The position numbers were made by a program, and so were the translations under genes. Under the pieces are notes generated by a model that saw only the letters and a program-made list of their open reading frames with translations, was not told where the DNA came from and did no database searches. This document shows, piece after piece, positions 35,741 to 47,329 of a stretch of DNA of 64,000 bases (positions are counted from its first letter, which is position 1; every line of letters begins with the position of its first letter). Source of the DNA: Haemonchus contortus (Eukaryota > Nematoda > Chromadorea > Rhabditida > Trichostrongylidae); assembly GCA_000469685.2 (NCBI GenBank), contig LS997565.1, positions 6,583,005-6,647,004 of the forward strand, read 5' to 3'.

Positions 35741-38700
35741 AGCCGCACGTGGAGAGAACCATGGATCTCTTTGTTCAACAATAGTTCTATGTATCGAAAC
35801 GGGTCTTTATTCCGAAGCACCTGTCAATCATTACTAGAACTCTAGTAAACATGCTGAATGATGGTAAGTGGCTCCGTAGCGATAGAGGCTCAAAGCTCTT
35901 CCCGAACTTCGGCACAAAGCGGTCTAACCTTTTATCATTCCTGGACCACTTCTTCGTTGTCACATGCCCCTTGGGACATGGGTGTCAAACAACTATGTGC
36001 CCGTCAAAATGAGTCTAAAACTATTTTTTACGTGGTTGATCCGTACTCTGTTCTGAGTAGGTCCTACAGAAAAAGGCAGCAATGTTTTCAAATGGTAGCT
36101 AAGATCGTCTGCCAATCCAGACAGATCGTTAAAAAAACTGGAAATATTGCCCGACTCTAGAAGATTGGTCTAATCGGCCACTCTCTTGGTGGTGCCTTTT
36201 ATAGACCTCAGAAAATCTCCTCAACTTATTTGTAGCTTGATTCAGTTTGAAATAGACGCGTTTCAGCCGGATTTACGATACAACTTCCAAAAGGATACTT
36301 CTTTAGTCAACTACACACCATACTAGTACGGCAGCGCATGCAATATCCCACCACCGCGTTCGTGATACAATTCCCAAATTAATTAACTTATCGTAAGAAT
36401 TCTCTGAACAAGGTGTGTACAGAGGTGTTACTTGGGGAAAGTTTAGATTCGCCTCAAGTGGGAATTCGATGACACCTCGCACAGCTGGATTTGGTCGTAC
36501 TATGGGATCGCAAGTTGTCTCATTTTTCGATATCAGAATGATAAACATCTACTACGAATGCAACGGTAAGCCACTGTTTCAGCTGTTTTTGTCAGATTTT
36601 ACATGAAACGAAAATGATCGGAAATAATGCTGAACAAGTCACCTATGTCTCGTGTACGTACGGCTTTCGATTGTGAATGGCGATAGTTGCAAGCATAATA
36701 GGGATAGCTCCTATTTGTTTACATTGTTTATTTTAGTATCTTGGTCGAAATTTTTGAGAAGCTAGTAGCGTCCAAATGTCGGAAGATTCGGGTTAAACTT
36801 ACCTGCGACTAGCACATCTCTTCTAAACTAGCTTATTGAAAATTACCCAGTCCTATATCAAAAACTTCACTACTTCAAGTAAACATAGCACCTTTGGGAG
36901 AAAGTGCACTGGAGAGAAACAGGAACAGAAAATAGTTTTCGATAGTAAAGCCATACCTCAAAACTAATAAGCCTTCGAGCCTTCATTGGGTTGAGGGACG
37001 AAAATGTTGATGCAAAATAGTGAAACAGTGGAGGCGATCCGCAGGAATCACTAATTTTGCGAGCTTTTTTTGAACTAAACATTTCTGAACTTGAACGAGG
37101 TTGTGGGAACGATAGGGACTTTTGACCAGCTTCGTTTGCTATAGATGGCAGTGCTAGCTATAAGCGAGTTTGAGTAGAGTGCATTCACAGTAAACGTGCT
37201 CCATTCCGAATGATTAGGCTCTCCAAGGTAGCTGAACACGCTGAACGCGTCTTTTCACTTTCCTAGAAGCACAGAGCGAAAGTGGGCGTCGGTACCAGTC
37301 TTTAAGCCTTAATCGCTTCTTAAATGAGCTTTCAACAAGACAATGCCTATTGTAACCTCCTCAGTGTTCATAGATCCTAACTATATGAAATCTCGGAAAC
37401 CTATTTATCGCAAACGGTGCCCTCAACTCCAGTTCAGATAGATGTTTATAATTGACACGATTCATTTCTTTTATTTGTTTGTTCTAGTACCGTGTAATGG
37501 TCTTGCAACAACTGCAAAGTGTCTGAACGGAGGAGCACCTAATCCAAGGAATTGCAAAGTATGCCTCTGTCCCCCCGGCTACGGTGGAGGCCTCTGTGGA
37601 CAACGAGTATGCCCTTTATCTTTTTTCATCTGCTTAGCATACAGGAATCCGCTTCTTTGAAAAATCAAACCCAGGTTCACTTGAGGCTGATTTTTCAGAA
37701 GACAGGATGCGGTGCAGCGCTGGTGGCTATTAAGACGTGGAAAGCCAGGACTATTACCATTGTTAGAAATGATACATCACCCACAAGTGACGCTTACGTT
37801 ACGTGCAACGACTGGATTACGGTAATGTCCTCTTTCCGAGAGCTTCTGCATCTTAATTGTAATTCCCCCAATTTGTTATATTTGCTAATCCTGTTGTGTA
37901 TTATTTTTCCATTTTCAGGCTCCTGCCGGTAAAAAAAATTCAAATTCGGATAATGACAATGACGAATGTTACATGTCTTAACGGCTGTACAGCAAATGCG
38001 ATTGAACCGAGAGTAATGGTCAATAAGGCCATAACAAACAGACGGTAAATTTCGCATCAGAATATTTCAGATAACGGATAACTCAAATCACCTGTCCTGG
38101 AACTCATGAAATATCTATTGAAGTTCGGTGCATAGTTTCTTTTTTTTTCGGCGACGAGCTCGTAAGAAAGGTCTCGGACTGACAGTCAGCACTGCAGTAT
38201 GTGTAGTATGAAAGATTCAGTGTCGGCTTTTGGATAATTAATTACAACTTAATACCCTTGCCCAATAAGGGAGCAAAGGCAATAGTACTCACAAAACAAG
38301 TGAACTTTGTTGATATTTTATTAAGTTCGAAGAGCATTAGCCGTGAAATTCCGAAAAAAATCGGTTTTTTTTTGGAATGTTCCAGAAGTTCTCAGCTCAG
38401 TTCTCCACACAAGTTCAAGTGGATTCCAGTGGGTTTCAGAAGTGGGACGTTGGATTCGAACTTGTAAAGATATACGTGTTGAATATGAAAAGCCAGTTTG
38501 GTCGCAGAAGGGTGCAAGGACCATGGAGCCAATTTGTTAGGCACTTGAGATGGATCATTCTGTAGCAATTCCATCCGCAAAGCCAATAAAAGTTGTTAAC
38601 AGCTGCAAAATGGGAGCTCTTCGTTCCGAGTGGGGGGGGGGGGGGAGAAAGGGGGGGAGGGGTCTCATCTAAAAATAATCTTGAAAAAGAAGAAGTTCTG

Positions 38701-39662
38701 CTGTGGGGTACATACTTCTGCGAGTTGTACTTGCCCTTAAACGTCGCAACTCCTATGATTGCAGAAGCAACTTTCTTTTTAAGAGGTAAATAACTACAAA
38801 GTCTATTCATGACATTTTTACTTTTTTTCAAAAATCGACTGCATTTAAGACTGTGTTGTGCTGGAGATCTGAACACAATTCGTACTAGCAACATCAGCCC
38901 GACACCGGTCATCGCTTACACCAACAGTAATGTCGCCACGACATTCTTATACCACTACAGATTTATTTGATTTCTGCGATTTTTGTTGTTTATGTGCAAC
39001 AAACTTAAATAATTAACAATATTGTTTGTCGAATTGTTAGTTGACCATAACAGAGGGAACATTTTCGAAAACCTGTGAAGAAACGGCTTTCCTTAAGATT
39101 GAAAAGATAATGAGGTAAGCCTTTTGTCATTGACCAATCTTGCTTGTGAGATGCGTTCCGCCCTCGCCTTTCTTCAGAATCGTAGTGCCGTTTGAAAGCG
39201 TATGTTGCCTACGCAATGATTTTTGACGGTCGGGTATAGAAGTCAGTAGCCTAGAATACCGAAGAGTTTCTGGAATCAACTGAAAACTTTAGTTATGGAA
39301 CGAAGTAGGTATTATACCATGGCATTGCCACGGCTGTCTCCACGTTGCTTCAACTCTGATACGATTTCAAACCAGTATTAAATGGAGTGGAAGAGGATTG
39401 AGAGCGATAGCTCTTTTGCCATAAATGAAAAGATACCAGAGGCGTAGTAGTTCTGCCGAGACTACATAATTTGTAAAATCCCTCCTCTCTCAGACGAACT
39501 TCCGACCTCTACGGCGGGAGACATAGGAGGAAATTGGTGGAAATGAAGGTCATGAAAGACGAAACTGTTTGTTCGTGAAAACGGAAAGCTTTTATGCTTA
39601 AGCGAGGAAAGGGTCTTCGCTCTACTTGAATTTCAATCTCCTACTCTAAAAAGGTGACACTA

Positions 39663-39750
39663 CACCCGGAAGATGGAATCGAACCACTGCGGCTGCTAAC
39701 CGCCTACAGGTTTGAAGCCTGCACCCCGGACCACCGAAGATCATCCGGGC
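39663..39750 (-). tRNA. Selenocysteine tRNA (anticodon TCA), unit C
   Basis: The sequence matches the unit B gene in 86 of 88 positions. One change (GGGGTGC for GGAGTGC) turns a D-stem A-T pair into G-T. The other (CCAT for CCAC) turns a T-stem G-C into G-T. All paired regions remain formed and the anticodon loop CTTCAAA is unchanged. Five T residues lie about 12 bases after the 3' end, and the upstream CATATG is kept. It is probably functional. Confidence 0.92.
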
Positions 39751-40874
39751 GGCAGCCCAAGCCTTCACGCTCTCATATGTTGTCGCAATTGGTCTCGCTC
39801 CGTATGCGACGCTGTTTTCCTGCCGAGTTTAATGTGAGATTTCTCTTGAATCCATGCTTACCGAATAAGTCACTGATAGAATGGCAAAATAAAGGCTTCT
39901 CTCGCAAAATAGTTAATGATTTGACATACCAAAATTTAAAGAAAGCCCATTGAAGACCGGTAGGGTTACTGATGCTATCAGAGACATAAACGCTGGGTGC
40001 AGTAGGTGCGTTAGTGTAACGTCAGATGTACTAATGAGATGGTTAGAAAAAAGAAAGGCACTACTTTTGGGCTCCTTCGAAGAATCCCCAAATGAAGCTA
40101 CAGGCCTAACTCGGTCTATCATCCATCACCCCTTATAAGGTCGTAGTGTCATTTCGAATGCGTACCTAGCCTATTCGATGCCTTCCGACCTACCAATCCA
40201 CGAAGATCGCGCCACGTCTCTGAATATGCCCACATTTGTAAAGGTAATTGATGGTTTTTCAGCATACCTCTCAATACAAAATATTCTTTGCTGGATTTTA
40301 GTTTTGCAATGGGTCGATACGAAATCAGAAAAGTTGAAGGCTGAGCTCAAGGAGGGCTGAAAAAAATTCAGACACAATCTACAATTGGAAGTTGAAGTAG
40401 TAAACACATCTTCAGACATTCTTTTTGGGCCGCTTTCTCAAAGAAAAGCTCAAAGAAAAAGAATATCCTAAGTTACTGCCCATGAGTGAAGAAGGTGGTT
40501 GAAAACTGAGATTATCAATCAAGTTGATCTCCCCAGTCAATCATGCCACCTTGGACGGTACGAGGCAGACCGATTTGATTCCTCAATCAAGTTACTCCAG
40601 TGGTTACTCCTTATGAATGTTTATAATGTTTTTACACATTTTTCACAACCTCCAACCCTTTTTAATTCGACTAGAGCTCACTTAAAATTGGTAGGATCGA
40701 ATAGGAATTTGAAAGTCTGCTGGACATCCTCGCAATCTTTTCTATAGTTTACTTCTTGATAAAAGTCGCCATTGCAGCTTTTTTTCGAATTTGATCACTG
40801 ATATAATGCTTACCACGAAAGAATTAGAATGTCCCCGTAATATGAGCTTTTGAGCTTCTTTTTCGTTCTTCAGG

Positions 40875-41000
40875 AACTTTCTTCCAAATTATTTCCGTCA
40901 TTGAAAGCTCCTGCGGAGACTCATTCTATTTCTGACCAAATGGAAAGGAAACTTCGAAAGAAGAAGAGAGAATCTTTGTTTCGAACATATCCGAGTCAGT
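40875..41000 (+). other. Putative exon in unit C matching those at 11,587 and 24,026
   Basis: A TTCTTCAG acceptor is followed by a frame starting ELSSKLFPSLKAPAE, then a basic KLRKKKRE run. It shares SLKAPAE and SISD with unit B. The frame stays open to 41,224, so the true end is unknown. Confidence 0.3.
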
Positions 41001-42153
41001 TCGTGTCTATTCATTATTTACGCTACTACTATTTTTTTCTGATACTGTTGACTTTGCGCTTATCACGCTTGAAGTTGGATCACAGCAGTCGAAAAGTTGG
41101 GCTTTTCCACCGTCTTCTTAGAGAATCAATCATAATATCAAATTTTGTCTATACAAAAGTGGAAGATGATCAAGTTCCGACATTCCCTTTCAAAAAACAT
41201 CATGAGTTACTAAGCCATAGATAGAAACAAGTGTATTTTGCAAGGTCGTTTTGTTATTCTCGGGTTTTTTATTTTAATTTGATTTTTCCAACTTTTTAAT
41301 GTTCCTGTAGTTCTGAACTAGCCTTCAGAAATCTAGGACAATATTGTCTTTCAATTTAAAATGTGAGGGAAACCCTTATTACACGAGCGAGAGTTCAGGT
41401 AAGTATATACACCCAGTCAGTTCAGTGTGTTGCTACTTTTTGAGCGGACAGGACGGGCATTTAAATATGAGCTGATCGAGGTTTTGTGGAGATTGGCGTT
41501 TTGAAGGCCCTGACGTGTGTATACAATTTTTTATGGAGAGCACGGTTTTCCTTTTTTTGCTTAATTTTGATTCTCATGAAGAACGTGGCAGGTATTAACT
41601 CCAAAATCCTTTCAGAAGGTCATAGAATGATCTAGGAGCTAGAATCTATGAAATTCTAGGCACTGATCGAGCAATGCACGCATTCAACAAGGTCCACTAT
41701 ATACTTGGATGGTGTAATATCAATGGTGACACTAAGCTCCTTAAGCTCATTAATTAAGCTCACAAAGGCTCATTAATTTTTGTTGAAATATTCATTGCAT
41801 CAACTACGCCTAAGTTAAGCTGTATTCGCACTCCCTTCTCAGCCGCTAACTCTCCGAAGACTCAGCTGTTGGTCTGTCCAACAAGCGAGTCCTGGAACTT
41901 CGCTCGGATAGCATTGTTTCTACTGTCTCGCCAATTTTGAATGATTCCCTCTTTTACGTGAGTTTGGATTAGCTTTAGTTGACTTTGGTAGGCTGGATTA
42001 CTTATTTTGGAAGCTTGAAATTCACCCACCCAATTCACCCACAAGGGGCTTGGAATAGTAATTTATCTGCTCATAGGGACTCCCTGATATTTTCAATCTG
42101 TCGAGTTATCGATTTTTGTCAAAACGTTTATTGATATCTCTTTTGTACAATAA

Positions 42154-44493
42154 TTACATTACAGTCTTTGAATTCACTTTCAACTTCCGACAAACAGGTG
42201 ATAGACGATGAAATGACGACACATTCTCGTTGTCCAATGAACTGTAGCTCGGGGTTGTCTTCCTTTTAGCCTGAAAAACAAAACAACGTAATAAAGAATA
42301 GCTGTTATCGCTAGTGATAAAGAATAATGATATTTTGTGGTGTTCATTGGTCCATTGAGAGGGTATCTCGGCCTGGGAACTGAGCTACTTGAAAGGCAAC
42401 TTTTGATATCAAACCACGTCCTTCAAAATGTACTGTGAACTGAACTTTTTTCCATGATGGTGGAAGACCTTTGCCTAGTCCATTACAATGGTTCTTTTAG
42501 TAAAACAGCCCTTCGTCTTGTATATTCAGATCAGTGCCTTTGTCTTCTAAGGCGACAGCCCTTTACCAAATAATCAACTCCGGTTGATTGGAGAGTCTGT
42601 TTAGCCATTGCGGATGAACCGGAATTTGATGGGATGTCATACCGTAGATGTGGTGGCGTGGCCGCTTGGCTCTACTCTCCACTCGCCACGGTGAAATAAG
42701 CGTGCAGTGCTGTGCAAGTGTGAACTAGTGCAGAAATCCGGCTACAGTAATACTTTCACTTTACTAGAGTAATAAGTTCATGTATTGCACTTCCCCAAGC
42801 TTTTTGTTGTATGGACTATAAACCCTTCATACCAAACGATGCAGGTACACGTGAACTGTGGGGAACCGGAGCGGGAAGGCCGTTTCGGCTTAGGTTGGTT
42901 TTTGCTGATTGAGTTCGTCGGGGAAATGACCGGCTTTTTCCAGATTATCCCTCACTATGGTATTGAAAGCGGGTTGAATGAGATTAGAGAGGAGACCGAT
43001 TTTGGAGTATTGCGAGGTCGAAAAGCGGCTTAGATAGGGGGCAATAAGAAGTCAAAAACCGGTTTCTATCATACTGCCGCTCTTTGCTCCCACAAAGGAC
43101 GAGTTGAGCAGCCTTGTGGCGAGTGATACCTATCGAACTGAAGCCGTTTGCTGTAAAAATTCTGATAGACTCTAACAGCTATACGTTACTCGGCAGAGTC
43201 CGAAATCTCGTCTAAACACCCCTACGTCGTCGAAAGCTCCAAACGAGAACTTTCCTCGGTTATAACAAATTATTAGTTATTTCAAAGTTGACTACAGAAA
43301 TGGTCTTGTCTTCTGGAATTTCCGCAGTTGTAAACCAATTGAACAACATTGTATTTCATTAGGGACTTCATGTAGGGCCAATAGGTGCATTAGCATACGA
43401 ATGAACCTGGGATACGATCCTGGAGCGATACCCGCCTAGCCCAACCATTCTTTTAACCACTCCGGACCTTTCTGGAGGAAAAAGGGGCTCATACTGTATT
43501 GAGGAAAGGAAACTTACATAGAGTGGAGGATGCTGTTGAGAGGGCTTCTTGTTGGCAGGTGGACGTGAGGTCGCAGCGACGGTACGCGATCGTTCCTTTT
43601 CGCGTGCTCGTTCAGCAATGCGTTCCCTGTGGAGTCGCTCCTCTTCACGAGGATGATAGCGTTCATCTTCAAAAAGCGTAAATGGTTTTCCAAATTCTTT
43701 ATAATCTCTATGAAAACTGTCTAATGGGCAGAAGAGTGAAAGGGCTGCGGTCACGGGTATCTTCTGACGAAAACGACTTCAACCATTCACAAAGATTTCA
43801 GTGCATCAGAGGTTTTTCGATGATGCGTAATGTATTAATTCTTTTTTCTGGTTGATTGAACGTGGGTGTTCTTTGGCAGGTTCGCGTGAATGGGTTGTGA
43901 CTACGATTTTTCTGAACTCTACTCTAAAATGGATCCCCATACCTACTCAATCTCCGGGAAGTCGGTTAAACGGAGAGTCCGGGAAAGGAGAGAAGCACAA
44001 AGGATACATATAACGGCTACAACAGAAGGAAATCAAAATCCCTCACAATCTATCGAAACACCCTCAGTACTACCTTTTTTGAGTATGGCCCTAGCGTCTT
44101 GATAGTGGGTCATACCGGTACCGCCTTTTTAAAATTCTGCGACGTAGGTTTGGCCTTCCTCTTGGCCGTCCGGAGTCCAGAGGGATGATCAGTTAAACTT
44201 AAACTTGTGCGGGTACTAGGAGAGGCCAGGAATTTTGAAAATTTTAGATTATTATTGAAATGAACTTACTGGTTTTGAATACCCATAATGAGAATCGTTT
44301 ACGTATAGTGTCCAGTACCATGGTGGTGGTGGCACAGGGTAGAAGGTCGAAACACAGTGAACCGGTTCAGTGGGCTCTCTCAACCACACACAAACAACGT
44401 TTTGTTGTCGTCGCTCTCGAATCAGCGATGACACCACCACTCCCCACTGGTAGAACCCCTCCTTACAACGAATTCGATGTCGGTTGGCTGAAT
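42154..44493 (-). CDS. 3' exons of an unidentified minus-strand gene, unit C copy
   Basis: Exons on the minus strand: 43518-43666 and the last exon 42154-42270 (38 codons and TAA), joined in phase 0. A further open exon, 44270-44493, has a good acceptor ATTTCAG and donor GTAAGT and encodes PVPPPPWYWTLYVND. Its end phase (0) does not fit exon 43518-43666 directly (which needs phase 1), so another exon must lie between, or it belongs to another gene. The protein part seen is Arg/Glu-rich, then Pro/Gln-rich, then Ser/Lys-rich, and looks largely disordered. I do not recognise the family. The two last exons have paralogs in unit B under clear coding constraint. Confidence 0.6.
42745..43045. repeat. 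Highly conserved non-coding block, unit C copy
   Basis: This is the partner of 25,930-26,225. It lies in the intron between the last two exons of the minus-strand gene. The similarity exceeds that of its flanks. Confidence 0.5.
43382..43500 (+). mobile_element. SINE fragment, unit C copy
   Basis: GATCCTGGAGCGATACCCGC and CTAGCCCAACCATTC match the SINE at 5,581 better than the unit B fragment does. It sits at the same place in both units. Confidence 0.55.
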
Positions 44494-44777
44494 CTGAAAT
44501 GACCGAGGATCACGTGAAGAAAACCATCTCGTCGTCTTACAACGCGACTTCAGGCTCACGTGACACTTTTTCGAGAAAACCAGTTTTCACCGAATACCAC
44601 CACGAAGTAGAGAGGAATTCAAAGAAGTATACGCAAAAATTTCTTTATTATAAGAGGGGGGCGCTTGTGTACAGAGGAGCGAATAGAAGTGCCATAGCAG
44701 TCAACACTGGTTCATAAACAAAGCAGTAAAAAACTGCAAGCCAAGTTAAAAAGAAGAGCATGAGACCTAACGATTTT

Positions 44778-45035
44778 GGGTAATCGATTTGCCGCACGCG
44801 GCTGTCGCGGACCACTCATTCGCCGTTATTACAGCTCTAGCGTTCTTCATACAGCTCAATCGATATGCGATCATTATTTTATGCATAATTCTACTATTAG
44901 TACTTTTGTTCTTGTATTTCTTAACTACTGCTGCATCCTGCTACATTCCTTCGCGCGCGACGCCCCTCCCACCGCGACGCGACTATTTCGTTCCTAACGC
45001 ACTACACCCCTACAGGAGTCGTCGGAGGCTCAAGT
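44778..45035 (+). repeat. Interspersed repeat, copy 1
   Basis: CGCCGCACGCGGCTGTCGCGGACC-type sequence and the following ATACAGCTCAATCGATATGCG recur in diverged form at 56,030-56,270. The first 110 bases match best. No terminal repeats or coding domain were seen, so the class is unknown. Confidence 0.6.
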
Positions 45036-47320
45036 GTTAATTCAGTTTCATTCTTGCTGTTACATCGATATATCAACGGGATGAATATAGACGCCTCAAT
45101 TGAGCACAGACATTCTACTATCATTGATCATGATTAATTCGAAAACAATTGGCAAAAAGGTAGTCAGTCATATGTGCTCCCGCTCAGGACCCTTTCGTCC
45201 TGATAAGGAGGACAAAAGGCTAAGCATGGGTAAGGTGGATTGAAGAAATGAGCGTTGAGGCACTAAATGAAGGAAAAATGAGCATGAACTGAAAAGAGCA
45301 ACATTCAAAGGTGAGAAAGAGAGGGCCCCTTCTGATGACGAGCTTGTTAACAATGAATATGGTTAGAACGATGAATCTTCTGCACATTCAGCCCATTACT
45401 CACCCTCAAGCGAGCAAAGTGGCATGAATTGAAGAGAAAAATCGAATCGAAAAAATCGAATAGAAAGTTGGATAAAATTCAAATTCAGGACAACAAAGGG
45501 GATTACAACCCATTTAATCCATTCAACCCGAATTCGAATAATAATCCAGATGTTGGATTATAACTGTCTCTTGTGAATGTGCCAACGAATAAAGCCAGCC
45601 GATGTATTGGTCCAAACTTTAATGAGTCCAGTAAGTGCGGCAAGATTGACATGATCGTATGGGTACTGGAAATGACCAGAGCTCGTATTGTCTTCCTGCT
45701 CCTTCAAAGAGAGCTCCACGCCCTCACTTCCTATTCCCCCTCCCTCCCCTTCCACCTCCATGAAAAACCAATTCAGCGATACACTTCCAGAGACCCCACT
45801 CCCTTTTGCTACATCTGGGAAGAGGGGTTCACAATGGCGATTGTGTTTTGATGGATTCCACAGTGTACTGCCCAAGAAGTAAGGAAGGGAAGAAGTACGA
45901 ACAGTTAGTGCATTCTTGTCAATCTGACGATTTTCAAATTTGGAACAAAAACGTAATAATAAGTGAACCCATCGTGCAATTCTGTTCATTGGAGCAAGCT
46001 CAGTTCCATGATAACACTACCTACCACAATTGGTAGGTAATGTGGGCCTAAGTACCTGTCTATTTTACGGGTTCATGTGAGGAACGTGAAGCCCCCTTTC
46101 CAGGAACAGTGCACAGCGATGAGTGACGGACCCTCTGTAATTCAATCGCCCACACTCAATCGTTTGATTCTTCTTTGAACTCTGTTGTACTTTAGAGTTA
46201 ACCGATTATTATAGGAGACTGCCACGAATACCTACTCAGTAGAGAAGTTTTTTGTAATTGACTCAAGAATTGACGATATTCAAATGGAAATGGATTGACG
46301 GGTCTCTAGCCAGAACAGTAGACATGGATCTGGGTTTGTACTATGAAATTGAGGAATATTCTCTATTTTTATGAAGGTTTCTATTTGAAAATTGAGATAT
46401 GTTTAAAGGAAAAACATTCGGAGACAAAAGGACTTCGGCGAGAAATCGTTGAAAAAGGAGGTGGAAGGTCATCGGGCCTTAAATGGTATAATAGGTTCGG
46501 GCAGGAAGTCGAACTGCTCGGCGATGATTGACCCCTTTCGGAGGGCGCCACGCATCCGACTTTCATTTTCAATCGACATCATATATCAATGCGAGGTTAG
46601 TACATGGACTAATCGATGTCCCCGATTATACTAATCGGCCGTCCCCGTAGGAATGTTAGACTGAGTTGATATGTTCCGACAAGTTCGACAAAAGGTTCAT
46701 TCTCCGAATATCCGAGGAAAACCTGTTTTTCGATGAGTTCGAAAGCGAGTGGCTTTCCAGGAGTCCTAGGAGATTCTACATGGTCAGAAGGAAGCACGAA
46801 GTTCGAAGGAGTGGGAGTTTTCATTTCAAGTCTCTCAAGAAGTTGAATCTAAAAGTGAAGAGCGAGAGGATAGGTTTCCAAAATTTCCATACAGACTGCT
46901 TTTCTTATCAGAATGGGAACCTTTCACGCATTTTTGAATTTTTTCCATGGTTGCTAAGCCTGAACATGGTATAAGCAGATCGATGGGCAATTTCTACCTA
47001 TTAGGTTGTAAGGAAAGATCTGGCCGTTTCGTCAGCTATTTTTCAGAAAGTTATTACTCATCTCAAAGTGAACATTATTATTCACCAGTTTGGCTATGCA
47101 CGCTAACGCGCGCAGTATATGTCGACGGCTACTTATCCATGATGGAATCATTCAGCGGAATGTTGGATAATCAGAATAAAATAGTTCTCTCTAGATTCGA
47201 GCGCTGAACTGCTGAGAGCATCACGCTCGATGTATTTTAGCAAAGTTATTAGTGGTTGATCATAGCTTCGTCCACCTTAGTGCAAACCCTTTCCACAATC
47301 AACTTGATCAACCTTCTTTT
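45036..47320. other. Stretch without a supported gene
   Basis: Several frames of 60-140 codons are open on both strands (for example 45,558-45,989 on the minus strand), but none shows a recognisable domain, a conserved partner, or convincing splice sites. It may hold 5' exons of the minus-strand gene, which I could not identify. Confidence 0.4.
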
Positions 47321-47329
47321 GACTGCTCC

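Larger units (their letters stand above)
31057..38970 (+). pseudogene. Astacin-family metalloprotease, copy C, inactivated
   Basis: Exons matching copies A and B: 31057-31140, 32241-32369, 32442-32551, 33169-33293, 33366-33550, 33778-33882, 36267-36361, 36442-36565, 37488-37606, 37699-37821, 37919-38044, 38850-38970. Three lesions are visible. A TAG at 36,324-36,326 replaces the GAG of the PYEYGSVM segment. A T is missing ten bases later, within GGCAGCG-CATGC of the Met-turn. Exon 11 has eight A instead of a seven-base AAAAAGA at 37,931-37,938, a frameshift. The signal peptide, RQKR site and zinc site [11 protein letters not shown] are still readable, and splice sites are kept. Product up to the TAG would lack the Met-turn, EGF-like and CUB-like parts. 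The decay looks recent. Confidence 0.87.
29165..44050. repeat. Tandem duplication unit C
   Basis: This is the counterpart of unit B. Homology begins near GAAGCAAGTACATCC and continues into the 3' part of the minus-strand gene. It differs by unit-specific insertions: the foldback element in intron 1, the mariner and a Penelope-like fragment in intron 6. The first 700 bases or so (29,200-29,960) are the non-coding head of the unit; no gene is seen there. Confidence 0.85.

Noticed and set aside
44270..44493. Direct joining of this exon to the exon at 43,518-43,666
   Set aside because: Phases do not match (ends in phase 0, next exon needs one carried base), so they are not adjacent exons as modelled.
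45558..45989. 143-codon minus-strand frame
   Set aside because: No recognisable domain, no paralog in the window and no clear splice sites; chance openness cannot be excluded.
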